NCBI GenBank assembly: GCA_028278125.1
Contig: JANQEY010000305.1
Coordinates: 82,357 to 146,356 of the forward strand
DNA length: 64,000 nt
Direction of reading: 5' to 3'
DNA from: a bacterium
GTDB lineage: Bacteria > Electryoneota > Electryoneia > Electryoneales > Electryoneaceae
The position numbers were made by a program, and so were the translations under genes. The first letter of the stretch is position 1. Each line of letters begins with the position of its first letter. The notes under the pieces are model-generated. The model did no database searches. It saw nothing but the letters and a program-made list of their open reading frames with translations, and was not told the origin of the DNA. This document shows positions 43,467 to 53,889 of the stretch, piece after piece.

Positions 43467-46400
43467 TTACTTGATAACCGCAAATTTGCCGATCTTTTCA
43501 CCAACCCCCGGAGCATCTACATGGAAGATGTAAACTCCATACGCGATATCCATACCATCCTTCGAAACAAGGTTCCAGGATTCTGCTCCATCCTGGAATG
43601 ATTCGTTATGTTCCAGGGTTTTAACATGGAATCCACTCATGGTATAAATTCGGATTGAACACTTTCGAGGAAGGTTTATAAAATCGATTTTCCGTTCACC
43701 ACGACCGGTTGAATAGGTGCTTCGAGGTTCCCACGATGATGTCGCGACATAAGGATTGGGAACCACCGCGATCCTATCCAGATCGGCTTTTTCCTTACCG
43801 GCATCGAGATGTCCCTGGTTAACAGTGAACTGGAAAACATCGTCACTGCTGAATGGTACAGGTGGGATCCAGCCAACGTAATCGCCTTCACTGAAATTGA
43901 TCGGCGCTACAAATGTGCTGTCGAATGTTGAATCAATGCCGGTTATTGTGGTGTCAACAATGAAAGGTGGTGCTGTAAGACGTATTCCCACGGAAACGGC
44001 ATCCTGTGCCTCATAAGGCATTATCGGAACGATCCAGAACTCGTCAACCCATCGAACTGTATCTCCCGGGGCTCGAATCCATTCTTCCCAGTATTCCGTA
44101 TATCCAAAGTCTGAACGTTCATCAAGGGTTTTATTCCAGACAGTGAAGTTGACGGAATCAGCGTCAAAAACAGCCCCACCCAGGATCGATTTTGACTCAT
44201 CAACCAGTTCATCGGTCCAACGGATTTCAAATGCGTAAGGCACTTTAAGTGCCACCAGTGAAAGCTGCTGGTGGAAATCAACCTCCCCCTGGTAATTCGC
44301 GTTGGTAACAACAGCTCCATACACCGAATCTATTCCAAGATCAACATCATCTTCATAATGGATTATCGGGTTATGAATCTTGACCGAAAGACCGTCTACA
44401 ATTGGTGTTTCAACAAATTCATAATTCTGGTGCCAGAAGAGCGGATGGGCTATGTTTGGTTCGAGAGTAAAATATTTCCCAAGTCGGCTGGCTGTGCTAT
44501 CCCTCAACCAGAATACGGGATCGCCTTCACCAAACTGTTCGAATCCACCGAACGCCAGGGAGTCGCTTTGATATACCAGTCTGTTTTCAGTAAGATCAAA
44601 TAGTGACATTGATTTAGTAAACCGCAGGAAATCACCGTGATTCTCCGCGTTTTCAAATCGAATTTCATATGAATGCCCATCTTTAAGGCTGTCATTTACC
44701 AGGAGGTTTACTGTTACATCACCGGTACCTGCCCCTTCCAGGTGTAAAACACCATCCTCAAAATCCGGTTTAACGTAACCTGCGGCAGGAGCATTCGGTG
44801 TAACCATGGCGCAGTTAATATCCAGGTTAGCCTCCCCGCCAACCTCTCCAATAATAGTGCTGGTGCATTCTGTCGGCGCTATCCCGATAATCTGTCCATT
44901 TTCGTCAAAATCGGGACTGAAACGGACAACGATACTATCACCTTCATCTGAGGTTTCAACAGTGTCGATGAATGTTTTACCCTGGACAAAACCGAAGTCA
45001 TAGGAAACAACCGAATAGTAGTAGGTGACACCATTCATAACGGTTGTATCGATATAGGTTCTACTGGGTGGAATGCCGGTATCGGTTCCCATGTCAAAAT
45101 GCGCCCCGTAGACACCAACAAGGTGAGGTCCTATCCTGCCATCCTCCAGGTCAAATTGTACCAGGGGCTTGCGATAGGTGGGATTACCATAAGCGTCAGT
45201 AACCAGCCTGGCGTCAATAAAACTCGGATCGGTTGAACGGTATATCCGGTAACCTTCAAAATCGAATTCACGCAGGAATCTGTCATAGGATTGTTCCGCG
45301 AAATCGTCCCACATCAGGATTACCCTCTTGTCGCCGGGAATTGCTGTCAGGGTTGGTTTATAGGGTGGCTGGGCGAAATTATAATTGGCATTATAAATCG
45401 CCTGGACAGTTTCCTTATTCCTGAAAAGATCATCCTGGTCATTTCCGAACAACAACGCCATGCTGAACCGTTCAGTCTGTCCCGGATCAAGCGGGAAAAC
45501 ACCGGAGAAGAAATACATTCCCAGGTTCACACCGAGGAGCTGTTCATCCGTGGGAGGAATGAGCCGGCTCATTACCGACCAGTTCTGCTCCTCGTTCATC
45601 AATTCGTAAAAGTGAACCGGGAAAATAGTAAACGCGGTTAAACCAATCTGGTCCGATTCGTCTTTATCAGTAACGTCAAAATCGGGTTCACCCAGTGTGG
45701 GGATACCATCACCCTGGCCTTCATCTGGACCACGGTAACTCAAATCTGCCGGTCCAACACCATCGGCACCAAGGTCATCCATCAACGGTTCATCTTCATC
45801 CCATTCACCGTTTTCATTAATGTCACGATAGGCATCCCAGTCACCGTCGTTGTCAATCCCATCAACCCGGCTTTCGTCTATGAGATCATCGTCATCATTA
45901 TCTATGCCGTCAGTAAAATTACCGGGTGATTCAAGGAAAGCAAATCCGGCATATCCAACGGGACCCCAGCTTCCCGGTGTCCCAAAACCGTTACCATCCC
46001 AGGCGTAAGCAAGGTCTAAAAAAACGTCATAACTACCGGCGTCATCACCGGAATCGTCGGTGCCACCCACACCCCAGTCGATATACATACCGAATACAGT
46101 AGAATCGTATTCAGTTGTACCGACATTTTCGATGGCATAATGCCAGAAAATACAATCTTCTGCCAGGACGTGGTTCCACTGGAACCCGCGAACTTCAACA
46201 CTTAATCCCAGTCCACGACGTAGCGAATCAGTACTGTCGGGGTAAAAATCGTACTCGTTGTCAATTGCGTCGTCCATGGCAAAAAGTGTTTCGAGGTCGG
46301 CATTCAAGACACCTTTTCCGAAATAACCGTTCCAGAATCCGTCCCAGGCATGTGGTCTTCCTGGCCAGGTAAGTGGCCATGAACTTGGATTGTCGCTCAT

Positions 46401-46790
46401 CGCCGGCTCGTTCTGGTTGGGATTGGCGTAGCCCGGTAGAGCAGCCCAGCCGATATTTTCACCGGTTATGGGATCAGAATCCATAAATTCACGGTACTGT
46501 GTGGACATCGGATGAATCCGATTTCCATGAATATCTACAGTGGAAGCTGATACTATAAGCGCTACACCATCCACATAGGAATGGTTAGTTCCTTTCGGCC
46601 AGACTCCTGCCGGTTGATCTGGCCAGTTGGCGATCATGCCGTAGTTGAAGAATTCAGTCACAACCTGATTGCCATCCATCACACCACGTTTGGTGTGAAT
46701 AGGATCGCCGTAAGGTCCTTCAGCGATTGCCGCTGCTGCGAACACAAGCATCAGAACCATAACCAGTTGCAGCTTAAATATTTTAGTCAT
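43467..46790 (-). CDS. Large exported protein with calcium-binding-like repeats, partner of TonB receptor
   Basis: 1107 residues, signal peptide about 1-23. The N-terminal part (FNYGMIANWPDQPAGVWPKG) is shared by proteins encoded beside SusC-like receptors in FCB-group genomes, as I recall. The middle carries acidic DGIDNDDDDLIDESR and INENGEWDEDE stretches (about 295-360), typical of calcium loops, then fibronectin-like regions. The C-terminus (RIYTMSGFHVKTL ... GVYIFHVDAPG ... KFAVIK) is a sorting-domain-like strand set without the usual NPFNP. It may replace SusD as a surface glycan-binding component. 20 nt after the receptor gene. Confidence 0.72.
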   Translation of the reverse strand: MTKIFKLQLVMVLMLVFAAAAIAEGPYGDPIHTKRGVMDGNQVVTEFFNYGMIANWPDQPAGVWPKGTNHSYVDGVALIVSASTVDIHGNRIHPMSTQYREFMDSDPITGENIGWAALPGYANPNQNEPAMSDNPSSWPLTWPGRPHAWDGFWNGYFGKGVLNADLETLFAMDDAIDNEYDFYPDSTDSLRRGLGLSVEVRGFQWNHVLAEDCIFWHYAIENVGTTEYDSTVFGMYIDWGVGGTDDSGDDAGSYDVFLDLAYAWDGNGFGTPGSWGPVGYAGFAFLESPGNFTDGIDNDDDDLIDESRVDGIDNDGDWDAYRDINENGEWDEDEPLMDDLGADGVGPADLSYRGPDEGQGDGIPTLGEPDFDVTDKDESDQIGLTAFTIFPVHFYELMNEEQNWSVMSRLIPPTDEQLLGVNLGMYFFSGVFPLDPGQTERFSMALLFGNDQDDLFRNKETVQAIYNANYNFAQPPYKPTLTAIPGDKRVILMWDDFAEQSYDRFLREFDFEGYRIYRSTDPSFIDARLVTDAYGNPTYRKPLVQFDLEDGRIGPHLVGVYGAHFDMGTDTGIPPSRTYIDTTVMNGVTYYYSVVSYDFGFVQGKTFIDTVETSDEGDSIVVRFSPDFDENGQIIGIAPTECTSTIIGEVGGEANLDINCAMVTPNAPAAGYVKPDFEDGVLHLEGAGTGDVTVNLLVNDSLKDGHSYEIRFENAENHGDFLRFTKSMSLFDLTENRLVYQSDSLAFGGFEQFGEGDPVFWLRDSTASRLGKYFTLEPNIAHPLFWHQNYEFVETPIVDGLSVKIHNPIIHYEDDVDLGIDSVYGAVVTNANYQGEVDFHQQLSLVALKVPYAFEIRWTDELVDESKSILGGAVFDADSVNFTVWNKTLDERSDFGYTEYWEEWIRAPGDTVRWVDEFWIVPIMPYEAQDAVSVGIRLTAPPFIVDTTITGIDSTFDSTFVAPINFSEGDYVGWIPPVPFSSDDVFQFTVNQGHLDAGKEKADLDRIAVVPNPYVATSSWEPRSTYSTGRGERKIDFINLPRKCSIRIYTMSGFHVKTLEHNESFQDGAESWNLVSKDGMDIAYGVYIFHVDAPGVGEKIGKFAVIK

Positions 46791-46810
46791 TTGGTCTGTC
46801 TCCTGTTCGC

Positions 46811-49690
46811 TTAAAATCCAACCGAAAAAGTCAGTTTCACCTGCCGCGGTGGATCGAAATATTCAGGATGTGCGTAATAATCCGCGAGGCTGTTGAATCC
46901 CTGTACGTTAAACGCCTGCAACGTTTGCAGGGTATATGTAGCACGCCCGGTATCAGTAAATACGTTTGTCTCGTTACGGATATCAAAGAGGTTATAGACG
47001 GACAATGTCACCCTGGCACGCATCTTTTTGTAATAGTTAAACGCCTTGTATGCCTTGAGATCAATGTTATACTTCATTGGCTTTCGTTCGCCGTTTGTAT
47101 CTCCCCTGGGCTGGAGGAATGGCTGAGATGTATAGGGCAGGCCGCTGCCAACTGTGCCAATCAACCCGATTCCCCATTCACCGGGGATTCCGAAATTCAG
47201 GCTGGCGTTAATTGTGTGTGACTGATCCCAATCGAGAGGTAGTACTTTTTTCTCGCTTTCACGTGGAGGATCAGCCCTGCTGTCTTCGAAAACCCTGTCC
47301 GGATCGGAGGTGTTACCTTCGGCAACCTGGTAGGTGTAGTCAATTGTTGCGCCAACCATGTTGGACATTCGCTTATCCACGGCTACCGTGATTCCACGGA
47401 CATTGCCGTAATCACGGTTTATATAACGAGCGTACTTGTTCTGGTCATAGGTTACCTGGATTTCTGTACCAAGCAGGTTACGAATATCCTTATAGAATCC
47501 GGTAACATTTACACCAACACCATCCGCTATCTCCTGCTGAAGTCCAACCTCGTACATGACTGTCCGTTCAGGCTTCAGCTCAGCGTTACCGATCTTGCTG
47601 GAAAGACGCCCGGGACGAACTTCGAATTCCGGGTTAAAATAGAGGTACTGGAACGACGGTATCTGGAAAAAATGACCATAGGAAAAGTGTACCACGCCCC
47701 GTTCAGTCAATGGGAACGCAATACCTATCCGGGGACTGAATTGTGCGTGACCGGACGCTTCGTGGTACTTGTAGTACCACTCATTATAACTTCCGTCTTC
47801 ATTCTGAGGATTGATGGGATCCAATCCAGTGATCATATCACCGTTTTCGTCGAATGTTGTAAACACGTCATTATGAGGATCTGCAAGGTCATCAGGTGCT
47901 TTTCCATCCGGATGGAAATAATCGAAACGCAGGCCGAAATTCACGACCATAAAATCGTATTCCATCTTGTCCTGGACGTAAAGTGCCAGCAGGGTTGGAC
48001 GATGCCCGGGACCTGAGAACGGAAATCCGCTAAATGGACTTTCAGCATCGCGGTCGGGATATTGGTTATGATTCCAGGATGAAAGGGGATTTATTTTTAC
48101 ACCACCATTCCCGTCATTAAGCTGTTCATCCCAGATCAACTGGAATTCCTCGAGTTCCAGCAGGTACTGGTTCAGGTCTATCCCTGCTTTCAACTGGTGA
48201 AGCTTGGTTGCCTGGTGAGTTATATCGAACTTTACACCGGCTTTACGGGTTGACCTTTCATGATGCCACATTCCCACACCACCGGTGTAATAGGCAAAGT
48301 TCAAAGCGTCTTTGCGACGTTCAGGATTCACATATCCCGGATCGTTGGGGTCCTCATGGACGTAATACTTGTACCTGTTCTCGGTAAATGAAAGATTGAC
48401 CGTGTAGAACGTGTTACTGCTGATGATATGATCCCACCCAAGCATATGGTTAAACCCTGAGCGGTAACGGGTATACAAACCTTCGGGATTGTATTTAAAC
48501 AACCTCAGGTTTTCTTCCGAATCATCTTCACGGTTATCCAGGTTCTGGTATTCCATGTTATCAGCATTAATGGAATATGACAGTTTCATCGATGGAGTAA
48601 GACGATAAGCCAGTTTTAACTGCCCGGAGAATTTTGCGAACGGGTCCAGAGTTACAATTTCACGGTCGCCGGACTGTTCAGTATACCAGTCATCTGGATT
48701 TGGCAGGGAAAAATTGCTCGAATCAGATGGCATATATATTCTTTGTCCGTAAAGCCGCCCGTGATCATTGAGGTAACGTCCCGAAGCAAAAAATGTCAAC
48801 ATCCCGTTTGTACGAGGAACGGGTCCCGATAAACTGAACTGGTAATCCTGGAGGTGAAGAGGATTAAGGTCATCCATATATGATTGCCTGTCCGGCGGAT
48901 CATCATACATCCCCACTTCAATCGACCTGTCGGATATATAATCGCCGAAACCGACGGAAACATTCCCTGAATAATCTTCAGCCGAACCTTCCTTTGTGAC
49001 GATATTGACAATACCACTCATCGCCTGTCCGTATTCAGCGTTAAAGGTTCCGCTGATTACCTGGATCTCCTGGATGGCGTTATTTTCAACCTGGTTGGAG
49101 GTGGTTCGATCGAACGGATCTCTGTCTGAATAGGGATCGGAAACCATTACGCCGTCGATCATGTAGACTACTTCGCTCGAGCGTCCCCCGCGGAAATGGC
49201 CGTCAACAACTCCAGCCTGGAGATTCACAACATCACCGAAGTCTTCCACCGGCATCATCTCTATCTGTTCCGCACCGACCATAGCTTCGCTGCTGGTCAA
49301 ATCCCGTTTAACTACCGGCCTTTCCATTACAAGGGTAACCGCCGGGGCTGCTTCCATCAGGGTCTGCTCAAGTTCAGCGTCCAGGCGGGTTGTTCGGTCA
49401 ATGTTGATAACAACTTTTTCAAACGTAACGGCCTGGTAACCCATCACAGATATTGTCACAGAATAAATACCCGGTGACAGGTTCAGGATGATGTACTCGC
49501 CCTCGAGATCGGTAGCTGCCCCCCTGAAGCTGCCGACAACAACAACGTTTGCGCCAACCAAGGGCTCACCGGTTTCTGCGTCAACTACTCTCCCGGTAAT
49601 CTTACCTGTGGTTCCCGCGAACGTCGTTCCGTAAAACAGCAGGAAAATAAAAAGGAGCGAAAACAGGATAGTTTTCCGTTTAACATCCAT
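46811..49690 (-). CDS. TonB-dependent receptor (SusC-like) of the mannan cluster
   Basis: 959 residues from ATG 49690 (SD GGAGGT). Signal peptide, carboxypeptidase-like domain (GKITGRVVDAETGEPLVGAN), plug (GVVDGHFRGGRSSEVVYMIDG, QAMSGIVNIVTKEG) and a barrel ending VKLTFSVGF. It should import oligosaccharides across the outer membrane. There is no SusD gene; the next genes encode a large secreted protein and a PorV-like protein. A 260-bp gap separates it from the CBM protein gene upstream. Confidence 0.9.
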   Translation of the reverse strand: MDVKRKTILFSLLFIFLLFYGTTFAGTTGKITGRVVDAETGEPLVGANVVVVGSFRGAATDLEGEYIILNLSPGIYSVTISVMGYQAVTFEKVVINIDRTTRLDAELEQTLMEAAPAVTLVMERPVVKRDLTSSEAMVGAEQIEMMPVEDFGDVVNLQAGVVDGHFRGGRSSEVVYMIDGVMVSDPYSDRDPFDRTTSNQVENNAIQEIQVISGTFNAEYGQAMSGIVNIVTKEGSAEDYSGNVSVGFGDYISDRSIEVGMYDDPPDRQSYMDDLNPLHLQDYQFSLSGPVPRTNGMLTFFASGRYLNDHGRLYGQRIYMPSDSSNFSLPNPDDWYTEQSGDREIVTLDPFAKFSGQLKLAYRLTPSMKLSYSINADNMEYQNLDNREDDSEENLRLFKYNPEGLYTRYRSGFNHMLGWDHIISSNTFYTVNLSFTENRYKYYVHEDPNDPGYVNPERRKDALNFAYYTGGVGMWHHERSTRKAGVKFDITHQATKLHQLKAGIDLNQYLLELEEFQLIWDEQLNDGNGGVKINPLSSWNHNQYPDRDAESPFSGFPFSGPGHRPTLLALYVQDKMEYDFMVVNFGLRFDYFHPDGKAPDDLADPHNDVFTTFDENGDMITGLDPINPQNEDGSYNEWYYKYHEASGHAQFSPRIGIAFPLTERGVVHFSYGHFFQIPSFQYLYFNPEFEVRPGRLSSKIGNAELKPERTVMYEVGLQQEIADGVGVNVTGFYKDIRNLLGTEIQVTYDQNKYARYINRDYGNVRGITVAVDKRMSNMVGATIDYTYQVAEGNTSDPDRVFEDSRADPPRESEKKVLPLDWDQSHTINASLNFGIPGEWGIGLIGTVGSGLPYTSQPFLQPRGDTNGERKPMKYNIDLKAYKAFNYYKKMRARVTLSVYNLFDIRNETNVFTDTGRATYTLQTLQAFNVQGFNSLADYYAHPEYFDPPRQVKLTFSVGF

Positions 49691-49856
49691 ATCCACCTCC
49701 ATCATGGATAAATCAATTGATGTGTGAGGTATTAGTCATTTTTCATTACCTGGATTTGGAGTGATTATTCGACAAATAATTAATTATTCTTTGATGATAA
49801 TTTTTTATGATTGTTCAAATTGACTATATGTAACCGGTCGAATATCCTCTTCGGAT

Positions 49857-49887
49857 GAAGCTGCGGCGACGATCAGGCCGCAGCTTC
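49857..49887 (-). terminator. Hairpin between the CBM protein and TonB receptor genes
   Basis: Perfect 10-bp stem GAAGCTGCGG / CCGCAGCTTC with an 11-base loop in the 245-bp gap 49706-49950; a second weaker hairpin (CTTGGCAG ... CTGCCAGG, about 49912-49935) lies nearer the CBM gene stop. No strong U-run, so these may attenuate or process rather than end transcription. Confidence 0.45.
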
Positions 49888-49950
49888 AAACCGTTAAAGA
49901 GGAAGGGAACCAACCTTGGCAGATATTTTTCTGCCAGGGTCAGAGGAGTT

Positions 49951-52404
49951 TTATTTCAAGTAAATCATCTTGCGGACAACGGATTGACCGTTGAAGTTAA
50001 GACGATAGAAATACATACCTGAACCGAGATTCAGGTCGTTTAACCCGCTGGAGAAACTCACCATGTGAGATCCCGGCATATGGAAACCATCGGCAAGTAC
50101 TGCCACCTGGCGGCCAAGTACGTCGTAAACCTCAAGGTGCACATTGCCAAATGTCGGCAGGGAATAATGGATCGTTGTAGTCGAGTTAAACGGGTTGGGA
50201 TAATTCTGCTCAAGGGTGATTGTTGTCGGCAGTGCTATTTCTGCTTCAAAAGAAGGATCATTAACTCCACTGATCATGATGTCCATCTCACGGATCGCGA
50301 AGTCATCGTAGTAAATTTCACCCTGTACTGTAGTATTATACCGAGCGCGCATTGATGCACCGGTTGCCTCTGGCGGAGCTACGGCTGTTACTCGATAGTG
50401 TGTCCAGTCTTGTGTTTCATCAATCTGCTGGCAGTATACAAACTTATCTCCACCGGTCAAGTCCCAGCTATGTGCTATGTCGCCGGTATGCCAGAACCAA
50501 TTGAGACAGGCTCGTTCTGCAACGTTTGAGACAAGTGTTCCACTTGGCCAGTATTCAGGATCGAGTGGTGAAATGCTAGCGGTTTTCATCCAGACGCTGA
50601 ATTCATATGCCATCTCCGGGGTAACTGGAACCGGCACGGAATAAAATACCATTTCGTCTGTTTCTGCGTCTGTTTCCAGCAGTTTCGCGGCATGGGTTCC
50701 TGAGTGTGCCATTTCATACTCAACCATGTTGGCAAAACCGATGAGGTCACCACTTGTCCAGTTCATGAATCCTGCAGGAGTTTCTGCACTCCAGCCAAAG
50801 ACACCTGCTGACCATTCCTCAGCTGAATAACCGAACTGATCAAACCAGACAGTACCGGTGGCGTCGTCACTCATCCAACCCTCGATGTATGCTGCATCAG
50901 GCACGTCAGAAAGCAGAATTTCACCGGTATATTGGGTCCAGTCAGTATCGGCAGTTGTCTGGTCAACCGTAACCCAGGCTTCACCAACAGATACATCATT
51001 TGTATAGAATGTAAAGTGGACACCAATTTCTTCTGAATAACCAGCGGGATCAGTATTTACTCCCATGGTTTTTGCATAGAAAGAACATTCGTAAAGAACG
51101 GCTTCCATACGATTCCAGTAAGTCTGAGCCTGGTTCATGCTTAGCCAGCTGGCGGCATCACCGGTTGCGTCTTTTTCAATCTTCAGTGACTTCATACCTT
51201 CAGATGCTTCGTCGTCAGCCCAGGTGAGGGTGCCGTTTTCATCACCTGGCTCCCAGAAGAAGGGTTCCATGGTTTCAAGGTCGGCATTTTCAACCAGGTT
51301 GTCGCCAAGCATTACCTCTTCAAGGGAGAAATCATCATAGTAAACAGTTCCCATCACCTCCGTGTTGAAACGGGCGCGCATGGAAAATCCTGCAGCCTCT
51401 TCAGGGGCGGTAATCAATGCACCGATCTGGCGCCATTCGCTGGCAACTTCAACCTGGGTTGGGTAAATAAACCGGTCTCCACCCACTAAATCCCATGAAT
51501 GCTCTATATCGCCCACGTGAAAGAAGAAGTTAAGGGCGAAACGATCGGCTATGTAATGCGGTACATTGCTGGTCGGGTAATAATCCCAGTCAGTGTTAAT
51601 ATCCTCTACATAAACCCAGACGCTGGCATAGTATGTATGGCCTGGTGTTACAGGAACCGGAGTTGTATAGAAAACCATTTCATCTGTTTCTGCATCGGTT
51701 TCCATCAACTTCGCGCAGTGAGTGCCGGTGTGAGAGTCTTCGTGTTCAACCATGTCGGCAAAACCGATGAGGTCTCCACTTGTCCAGTTCATGAATCCGG
51801 CAGGTGTTTCAGCACTCCAGCCAAACACTCCTGCCGACCACTCTTCAGCAGAATAACCAAACTGGTCGAACCAGGCAGTACCTGATGCATCTGATCCCAT
51901 GATGGCTTCAATGAAGGCCTCATCAGGAACATCGGACAACAGGATTTCACCTGTGTATTGTGTCCAGTCTACATCAGCGGATGTCTGGTCAACAGGAACA
52001 AAAACTTCACCTACAGATTCACCCTCGGTCAAGAAGGTAAAATGAACACCGATTTCTTCATTTTCTCCAGCTGGTGCCGTGTTTACGCCCATGGTCTTAG
52101 CGTAAAAACTGCATTCGTAAAGAACTGCTTCCATACGATTCCAGTATGTCTGAGCCTGGTTACCACTCATCCAACTTGCGGCTGTTCCAGCATCCTTGAC
52201 TATCTTTAGTGACCTCATCCCGTTCGAGGCTTCATCTTCTGCCCAGGTAAGTGTTCCACCCATTTCATTGGTGAACCACCAGAACGGTTCAACAGTCTCC
52301 AGGTCACCATTCTCGATAAGATTCTGCGCGGCTGTCATTCCCGCAAAAGCGAGCATGAAAACCATCACAAAACCTACCAGGAATAAACGTTTTACTACAT
52401 GCAT
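49951..52404 (-). CDS. Secreted protein with two tandem carbohydrate-binding repeats and C-terminal sorting domain
   Basis: 817 residues from ATG 52404 (SD GGAGG at 5 nt). Signal peptide to about 26. Two units of about 345 residues follow and are nearly the same in places: both contain ASWxSxNQAQTYWNRMEAV and EEWSAGVFGWSAETPAGFM. Each looks like two jelly-roll CBM modules (NLIENGDLETVEPFWW type, CBM4/9-like). The end has EQNYPNPFNSTT and finishes VVRKMIYLK, a type IX sorting domain. It probably binds mannan at the surface. Exact glycan is unknown. Confidence 0.83.
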   Translation of the reverse strand: MHVVKRLFLVGFVMVFMLAFAGMTAAQNLIENGDLETVEPFWWFTNEMGGTLTWAEDEASNGMRSLKIVKDAGTAASWMSGNQAQTYWNRMEAVLYECSFYAKTMGVNTAPAGENEEIGVHFTFLTEGESVGEVFVPVDQTSADVDWTQYTGEILLSDVPDEAFIEAIMGSDASGTAWFDQFGYSAEEWSAGVFGWSAETPAGFMNWTSGDLIGFADMVEHEDSHTGTHCAKLMETDAETDEMVFYTTPVPVTPGHTYYASVWVYVEDINTDWDYYPTSNVPHYIADRFALNFFFHVGDIEHSWDLVGGDRFIYPTQVEVASEWRQIGALITAPEEAAGFSMRARFNTEVMGTVYYDDFSLEEVMLGDNLVENADLETMEPFFWEPGDENGTLTWADDEASEGMKSLKIEKDATGDAASWLSMNQAQTYWNRMEAVLYECSFYAKTMGVNTDPAGYSEEIGVHFTFYTNDVSVGEAWVTVDQTTADTDWTQYTGEILLSDVPDAAYIEGWMSDDATGTVWFDQFGYSAEEWSAGVFGWSAETPAGFMNWTSGDLIGFANMVEYEMAHSGTHAAKLLETDAETDEMVFYSVPVPVTPEMAYEFSVWMKTASISPLDPEYWPSGTLVSNVAERACLNWFWHTGDIAHSWDLTGGDKFVYCQQIDETQDWTHYRVTAVAPPEATGASMRARYNTTVQGEIYYDDFAIREMDIMISGVNDPSFEAEIALPTTITLEQNYPNPFNSTTTIHYSLPTFGNVHLEVYDVLGRQVAVLADGFHMPGSHMVSFSSGLNDLNLGSGMYFYRLNFNGQSVVRKMIYLK

Positions 52405-52509
52405 TTTGTCCTCCTTCTTCATGCGTTTAACCGCATCCAATTTTTAAGGATGTTCTTTTTTAATTTTAGATGTTCGGCTCCTGAACGAACCCCATGAGTT
52501 TTAGGTTGT

Positions 52510-53883
52510 TCAGTTTGTTTTAATGGTCCATTTATTATCCTCTATTTGAAGTATGTATGAACGATCTCCCGATTTATATGTAGCCGATTCCGGAATATTA
52601 TCGATTTCTTTTGTTGAATAAAAAGCTTCGCGTGCCTTTGGCAGGTTCTCTATTAAGTGCAAAGCAAACAGGGCTTCGATTGTAGATTCAGCGCCGGAAT
52701 TTTTATTTACGGTTGAGTCGGCATTAATGCCGTCAAAACATCTGCCGGTTATTTGGTCATACATCTTTTCACCTGCGGGATTATTCCCATTCAGCCACGA
52801 GGCAGCAAGCCCCGCGGCGATGGCATATTCCTCATTACCTGTTAACTCGTACATTTCAACCTGGCAGGCAACAAGACAGGCGATATCATAAGCAATCTGT
52901 GAAAAACGGCGGGTATTGACGGTGTCACCATCAACAAATTCGATGTGAGCCATCATTCCTTCAGCGATCAACCACCTTTGGAAACCGTCAGCTTCTTCTT
53001 TCGCTGAATTAATCCAGTCCTCACGATTTAAAACTTTTCCAGCTTCAAGCAGTGCCTGGACGGACAGGCTCCCGTATGCATGCCAGACATTACGCCAGCT
53101 GCGATGGACGCGATAAGGGAACATTTCGCTTGGAGGTTCGGCGGCGTTATACACCTGGTTTGCGAAATATTCAATCAGGTCATCGTTTGTAGTGTCATTC
53201 AAAGCTTCATGCCATCGAACCAGGCCAAGGACAAACAGGGCAGCTACATCATGGCCGATTTCCGGCGGATTTTCACTTTCCAGGTAGGTAGAACGCATTC
53301 TGCTTATGGACATATTCCCTGCGTTTAGCAAATCCTTGAGGAACGGTGGATTTTCGGCTTTACCCTTTGGGAATGCATCACTCAGTACAGCAACACCTTC
53401 TGCTATTGAGCGGAATCCTCGAGCTCCCCACCAACCCATTGATTTAACACTGTTCTCGTGGGTACGGTTTATTTTACCATCTTCCCATATAAAGTTGTAA
53501 AAGTTCCCATCTTCAGCCTGTAAAGCCAGGACATACTTCAACAACTCAATTGCAGGATAAATCACCGCCGTATCACCTGTAGTTTCATACCGCCACAGAT
53601 AGAGCCGGGCGGCACGAGCGACATCATCTACACAGACAATCCCTTCGTCTTCATCTCCTGTCCAGGAATAGGTCGGCGCGTTTGCATATATATTTATTCC
53701 CAGGCATTCTTTCCCTTCGACGTTAACAACTCGCTGAAGATGCTCAAGGTGATCAAGGTTAATTGAAATCGCGTTTTCTTCCGGTTTAGTTTCGCTCTGT
53801 TTACTCGCACAACCGGAAATAAAAAGGATAATCGCGACCAGTCCTGCTAATAAAGCTGGTATATGTTTCCGAACATATAACAT
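52510..53883 (-). CDS. Exported lipoprotein, alpha/alpha-barrel glycosidase-like
   Basis: 457 residues with lipobox ISGC (C26). The mature protein has the helical repeat pattern of six-hairpin glycosidases: VDDVARAARLYLWRYE (about 83-98), ALQAEDGNFYNFIWEDG, SMGWWGARGFRSIAEG, AYGSLSVQALLEAG, and GLAASWLNGNN. I cannot assign a numbered family. Position between the ABC permeases and the CBM protein suggests it trims oligosaccharides in the periplasm or at the surface. Catalytic residues not identified. Confidence 0.68.
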   Translation of the reverse strand: MLYVRKHIPALLAGLVAIILFISGCASKQSETKPEENAISINLDHLEHLQRVVNVEGKECLGINIYANAPTYSWTGDEDEGIVCVDDVARAARLYLWRYETTGDTAVIYPAIELLKYVLALQAEDGNFYNFIWEDGKINRTHENSVKSMGWWGARGFRSIAEGVAVLSDAFPKGKAENPPFLKDLLNAGNMSISRMRSTYLESENPPEIGHDVAALFVLGLVRWHEALNDTTNDDLIEYFANQVYNAAEPPSEMFPYRVHRSWRNVWHAYGSLSVQALLEAGKVLNREDWINSAKEEADGFQRWLIAEGMMAHIEFVDGDTVNTRRFSQIAYDIACLVACQVEMYELTGNEEYAIAAGLAASWLNGNNPAGEKMYDQITGRCFDGINADSTVNKNSGAESTIEALFALHLIENLPKAREAFYSTKEIDNIPESATYKSGDRSYILQIEDNKWTIKTN

Positions 53884-53889
53884 TGTCGA

